NCBI RefSeq assembly: GCF_947498515.1
Contig: NZ_CANMKO010000004.1
Location: 248,001-312,000, forward strand
Origin: an uncultured Pelagimonas sp.
GTDB lineage: Bacteria; Pseudomonadota; Alphaproteobacteria; Rhodobacterales; Rhodobacteraceae
Reading direction: 5' to 3'
DNA: 64,000 nucleotides
The notes under the pieces were generated by a model. The model was not told where the DNA came from. It did not search any database and saw only the letters and a program-made list of their open reading frames with translations. Shown in pieces: positions 60,836 to 64,000 of this stretch (positions within the stretch are counted from its first letter, which is position 1; every line of letters starts with the position of its first letter). Position numbers and translations under genes: made by a program.

Positions 60836-60866
60836 AAAAACGCACTGGGCGGGGGCAACCCCGCCC
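60833..60866 (-). terminator. Rho-independent terminator of the pxp operon
   Basis: GGGCGGGG (60847-60854) pairs with CCCCGCCC (60859-60866) around a 4-nt loop. On the minus strand a T-run (complement of the A-run starting 60833) follows six bases later. It separates the convergent znuA and pxpA genes. Confidence 0.75.
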
Positions 60867-60873
60867 TGTCGCA

Positions 60874-61653
60874 TTATGTGCTGCGCTGACCGACAAAGGG
60901 TTTGAGCGTGACACCCGCTGCTTCCAGCTCTCGTTTGACACTACGGGCAATCTGTAAGGCCGTGGCCCCGTCACCATGCAGGCAGATCGTATCAACCGCC
61001 GCCGGGATTGGGTCACCGGTTTCGGGCAAGATCGCCCCAGCTTTTACCATGTTCACTATGCGGCCTGCGGCGTGGTCGGCATCATGGATCACCGCGCCCG
61101 GCAGGCTACGATCCACCAGAGTTGCATCGGCGTTATAAGCGCGATCGGCAAAGATTTCGCCGGCCCACAAGCAGCCAAGCCTTTCCACCGCGCGTTGCTG
61201 AGCAGTCGCGGCCAACACCATGATGATGATATCCGGTGCCACCTCTAAAGCCGCCTCATAACAGGCAAGCGCCATAGCCTCATCTGCGGAACACATGTTG
61301 GCCAAGGCACCATGCAGCTTGAGGTGACGCACCTTTGCCCCTTGCGCCTGTGCCACCGCCAGCGACGCGCCTAGCTGATACTGAACCAAATTGCGTAAAG
61401 ATGTTGGTGATAGAACCATGTTGCGCCGACCAAACCCTTGCAGGTCTGGGAAACCGGGATGGCAACCGATTCCAACCCCGTTTTTATGCGCCGTCGCAAT
61501 CGTTTGGGCCATCACATCGGGATCACCGGCGTGAAAGCCACAGGCGATATTGGCCGAGGTCACCACCTCAAGCAGGGCCTCATCCTGCCCCATGATCCAC
61601 GGGCCAAAGCTTTCTCCCATATCGGCATTCAAATCGACGGTAAGCTGGGTCAT
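60874..61653 (-). CDS. pxpA: 5-oxoprolinase subunit A (LamB/YcsF family)
   Basis: Subunit of the prokaryotic ATP-dependent 5-oxoprolinase, which opens 5-oxo-L-proline (a damage product of glutamine/glutamate) to glutamate. 259 aa with the family start VDLNADMGESFGPW, ANIACGFHAGDP, HPGFPDLQGFGRR and HLKLHGALANM. It is the last gene of pxpB-pxpC-pxpA, and its ATG shares one base with the pxpC stop codon. Confidence 0.97.
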   Translation of the reverse strand: MTQLTVDLNADMGESFGPWIMGQDEALLEVVTSANIACGFHAGDPDVMAQTIATAHKNGVGIGCHPGFPDLQGFGRRNMVLSPTSLRNLVQYQLGASLAVAQAQGAKVRHLKLHGALANMCSADEAMALACYEAALEVAPDIIIMVLAATAQQRAVERLGCLWAGEIFADRAYNADATLVDRSLPGAVIHDADHAAGRIVNMVKAGAILPETGDPIPAAVDTICLHGDGATALQIARSVKRELEAAGVTLKPFVGQRST

Positions 61654-62657
61654 TACATCTCCTCTCCGGCGGTCACGCCGCTGATTAGACTATAGGACAA
61701 TAGGTCGGGCATATCCGACGGGTCACGCACCAAAGGGTAGGTTTTGCGAGGAAGATCGGACAGCGAACGGCGATACTCGGCCTCTGCCGCCATCGCGTCG
61801 TCGCGGGTGACAAACCGAAATTGCAAGCGCGCTCCGGCGGGGGTTTGGGCGACCCGCGGCAGATCGGCGGGAATTACCGTTCCGATACGCGGATATCCTC
61901 CGGTGGTTTGGCATTCTGATAGCAAAACATAAGGGGCACCGTCGCCGGGGATTTGAATGTCGCCCGGTGTGATCACCTCGGACAAGATCGTGCCGCCTGC
62001 GGTCAGGCCGAAACCTTCTCCATCAGGCAGCATTCGTACCCCCATTCGGTTGGCGCGGGTGTCACGTGTCAATGGGCTGGCTTCAAATCGCTGCCGCTGG
62101 TCGGGGCTAAACATCTCGGTTTGCAAACTGGGCAAAACGCGCGCAGTCCCGCCATCCCATCGTGGCAAAGGGTCTAATGCTTGCCCGACGTCCCCGCCTT
62201 TGTCAGGGCCAAGTGGCAGGCGATCACCACTTTGAAGCACCCTGCCAAGGCCAGCGGTCAAATGCGTCCCCTGCCCGCCAAGGATTTGCGGAGTCGCAAG
62301 GCCACCACCAAATGCCAGATAGCCATAAACCCCTTGGGTCACCGCCCCGATGTCCAAAATCGCCCCTGCTGGCAAAAGGTGCGAGGCATTCCACACGGCC
62401 GACACACCATCAATACGCACGCGCATGGGCGCACCGCAAAGGGCGATGCGCGTCGCTTGCGTCACTTCAAACCGCCCGCCAAAACCCGGCAGCTCAAGCA
62501 CAGCCCCAATAGGTTGCGCCAGCAAAGCCGCCGCTTCGAACAAGGCAATCCGGTCCGCCGCCCCGCCGCGTGACAGCCCCAAGGCCAAGTATCCACCTCG
62601 CCCGTCATCTTGAACCGTTACTCCGGGGCCTGCGCTATGAACCATCAGCTCGGTCAT
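61653..62657 (-). CDS. pxpC: 5-oxoprolinase subunit C (biotin-dependent carboxylase-like domain)
   Basis: Subunit of 5-oxoprolinase related to the C-terminal part of urea amidolyase, 334 aa. The family start VHSAGPGVTVQDDGRGGYLALGLSRGGAAD, GYLAFGGGL, the YVLLSECQTTGGYPRIG block and RLQFRFVT are present. It overlaps pxpB by four bases. Confidence 0.96.
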   Translation of the reverse strand: MTELMVHSAGPGVTVQDDGRGGYLALGLSRGGAADRIALFEAAALLAQPIGAVLELPGFGGRFEVTQATRIALCGAPMRVRIDGVSAVWNASHLLPAGAILDIGAVTQGVYGYLAFGGGLATPQILGGQGTHLTAGLGRVLQSGDRLPLGPDKGGDVGQALDPLPRWDGGTARVLPSLQTEMFSPDQRQRFEASPLTRDTRANRMGVRMLPDGEGFGLTAGGTILSEVITPGDIQIPGDGAPYVLLSECQTTGGYPRIGTVIPADLPRVAQTPAGARLQFRFVTRDDAMAAEAEYRRSLSDLPRKTYPLVRDPSDMPDLLSYSLISGVTAGEEM

Positions 62658-63397
62658 GTCAAAACCTCGGAGACGATGCCGCCCGTTGGATCCGATTTCA
62701 GGGCTTCAAAAGCCCCGCGCTCAATCGCAGGAAACAAGACTTCATCGCCTGGGCGCAACAAGAAGGGCGTTTCAGAGCTAGGTTGGAACAATTGCGCAGC
62801 TGTTTGGCCGATATGACGCCACCCTGTTGGTGTCGACACCGAGAACAAGACCAGCTGCCGAATTGCCACGACCAAGGCCCCAACCGGCACCTGAGGAGTC
62901 AACGCCGTTTGACGGGGAATATCCCATTCGGGGGGCAAAGTTCCCAAATAGGGTTGGCCGGGGGCAAACCCGATTGTGGTAACGCGAACTTGTGTCCCAG
63001 ACAGGATTTGGATGGCCTGCCCCCTGCTTTGGCCAGCGGCCTGAGCGGCCTCGTCAAGCTGAGGAGCTAAATCAGTTCCGTAAACCGTTGGAATCCGGTG
63101 TAAACGACGCCCGTCAGGCAAAGGTGCGTCATACCAATCTTGTTCGTCTAAGAGGCTATGAATCAGCCCGCTCAAGGCCGATAAATCCACATGCATCGGG
63201 TCAAATCGTAGATAGGTCGAGACTAGCGATGTCGCGCTTTCTTCAACGCCATCCCAGCCTGCCCGCTCCAAAGCGGCCCGAAAGGCAAGCGCCGCCCGGT
63301 TTGCCGGTTCTGACAGAGTGTCCGCAAACCGCACCAGAATACCGTCCAAACCAACGGGATCAATGCGCGGAAATTGAGGGCGGGTGTTGGGTTGCAT
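62654..63397 (-). CDS. pxpB: 5-oxoprolinase subunit B (allophanate hydrolase subunit 1 family)
   Basis: First gene of the 5-oxoprolinase operon, 247 aa. The family signatures are RIHRIPTVYG-like sequence (LHRIPTVYGTDLAPQLDEAA), TIGFAPGQPYLGTLP and a C-terminal GWRHIGQTAAQLFQP with LLRPGDEVLFPAI. The start at 63397 (MQPNTRPQFP) has AAAGGAATTC upstream; the longer ORF is not needed. It is 98 bp downstream of yacG on the same strand. Confidence 0.95.
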   Translation of the reverse strand: MQPNTRPQFPRIDPVGLDGILVRFADTLSEPANRAALAFRAALERAGWDGVEESATSLVSTYLRFDPMHVDLSALSGLIHSLLDEQDWYDAPLPDGRRLHRIPTVYGTDLAPQLDEAAQAAGQSRGQAIQILSGTQVRVTTIGFAPGQPYLGTLPPEWDIPRQTALTPQVPVGALVVAIRQLVLFSVSTPTGWRHIGQTAAQLFQPSSETPFLLRPGDEVLFPAIERGAFEALKSDPTGGIVSEVLT

Positions 63398-63495
63398 GGT
63401 CGCGAATTCCTTTGAAAGGCCAAGCAACCACGAGACATCAAAACTGTCCAGAGGGGTTGCGAAAATGCCTTGGGAAAACGCGATTGGGTGGGGCG

Positions 63496-63678
63496 TTAAT
63501 GCGGTTTGCGCTGAGCCTCAATGCTCGCCAAAGCGGCCTTTTCCATATCTTCGGGATCGTTTGACGGGGTCGAATATGCCCCGCCAAGCCATTTGGCCAG
63601 ATCGACATCCGCGCAACGCTTGGAGCAAAACGGACGGTATTTCGCATCCGTGTCTTTGGAACAAATCGGGCAACTCAT
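63496..63678 (-). CDS. yacG: DNA gyrase inhibitor YacG (zinc protein)
   Basis: Small zinc-binding protein of 60 aa. The four zinc cysteines are in CPIC (residues 3-6) and FCSKRC (residues 18-22), followed by the family stretch DLAKWLGGAY. Characterised YacG binds GyrB and inhibits gyrase. It follows the RNase E/G gene after eight bases, a common order in this group. Confidence 0.94.
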   Translation of the reverse strand: MSCPICSKDTDAKYRPFCSKRCADVDLAKWLGGAYSTPSNDPEDMEKAALASIEAQRKPH

Positions 63679-63686
63679 AGCCTTGC

Positions 63687-64000
63687 CTACCCCTTGTTTT
63701 TGCGCAACGTTTTCAGGGCAACCCGATCGCGTTTACGCTGAATTTCCATCAAACCTAGCTGTGTCCAGCCGGCCAAAATCGTCTCGGTCGACTCCCGCTT
63801 CAGGGCTGCGCGCAGCGAACCTTCGAGCTGCTTGCGTTCCTTTTTCGGACATGGAGCCGGATCAACGATGATCTGCCCCCCCAACCCACGCAACCGCAAT
63901 TGGCGTGGCAAGTCCTTAAGTGCGGCCAAATTGGCCTTGAGACCCGCAGAAAACGACGTATCGCCGCCGGTGTTGATATCAACCGCAACCAACGCTGACG
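63687..64000 (-). CDS. Ribonuclease E/G family protein, C-terminal part (cut by window edge)
   Basis: The last 104 or so residues of an RNase E/G type nuclease; the gene continues past the window edge. VAVDINTGGDTS is the metal-binding catalytic region of the family, followed by LKANLAALKDLPRQLRLRGLGGQIIVDPAP and an LAGWTQLGLMEIQRKRDR end. The frame remains open at position 64000. It is followed by yacG. Confidence 0.93.
   Translation of the reverse strand, partial: SALVAVDINTGGDTSFSAGLKANLAALKDLPRQLRLRGLGGQIIVDPAPCPKKERKQLEGSLRAALKRESTETILAGWTQLGLMEIQRKRDRVALKTLRKNKG

Overview
The window looks like a chromosome segment of a marine alphaproteobacterium of the Rhodobacterales (Roseobacter group). 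This rests on gene content and order: a rlmB-ribBX-ribH-nusB block, an rng-yacG pair, xdhABC linked to a BMP-type ABC transporter, a zur/znu locus, pxpBCA, and an alphaproteobacterial type of Zur box. Coding density is high, with many 1-4 bp stop/start overlaps. No rRNA genes, prophage or CRISPR array were seen. One tRNA (Tyr) is present.

Layout. 1-13.7 kb: a truncated GntR regulator, a TehA/SLAC1-type transporter, a secreted RTX/CARDB protein, MATE pump plus ychF, a DUF2461 protein, PPK2 polyphosphate kinase, trpA, an H-NOX nitric-oxide sensor with its hybrid kinase, lldD and an MFS transporter. 13.8-17.3 kb: dnaE. 17.8-27.9 kb: a purine catabolism and uptake cluster, xdhA-xdhB-xdhC followed by an ABC transporter (ATPase, two permeases, BMP binding protein) with a voltage-gated K+ channel gene lying inside it. 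28.1-38.7 kb: a membrane hybrid kinase, TauE/SafE transporter, vWA protein, aldo/keto reductase, nitroreductase and an alpha-methylacyl-CoA racemase pair, the Lhr-type helicase and PdeM nuclease pair, and a PaaI thioesterase. 38.9-42.7 kb: riboflavin/nusB operon, rlmB and tRNA-Tyr. 42.7-57.2 kb is more accessory: an orphan ManD-type dehydratase, a self-contained two-component envelope/redox locus, small envelope proteins, two L,D-transpeptidases, a chemoreceptor, a decayed IS21 element and long gene-free stretches. 57.2-64 kb: GNAT, znuB-znuC-zur divergent from znuA, the 5-oxoprolinase operon pxpBCA, yacG and the end of an RNase E/G gene.

The most interesting structures are two. First, three copies of a TTACA-N4-TGTAA palindrome each lie about 70-90 bp upstream of a start codon in a six-gene block at 44.4-50.3 kb. 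The block encodes a glycosyltransferase, a DedA-LssY fusion, a NOX/FRE-like flavocytochrome, a response regulator, a histidine kinase and a 63-aa membrane protein. This suggests a compact, self-regulated envelope-redox system. Second, a dispersed palindromic repeat family of about 66 bp occurs in four copies; two are intergenic and two sit in frame inside xdhA and xdhB, in opposite orientations.

All functional calls come from motif recognition by eye; no database search was run.
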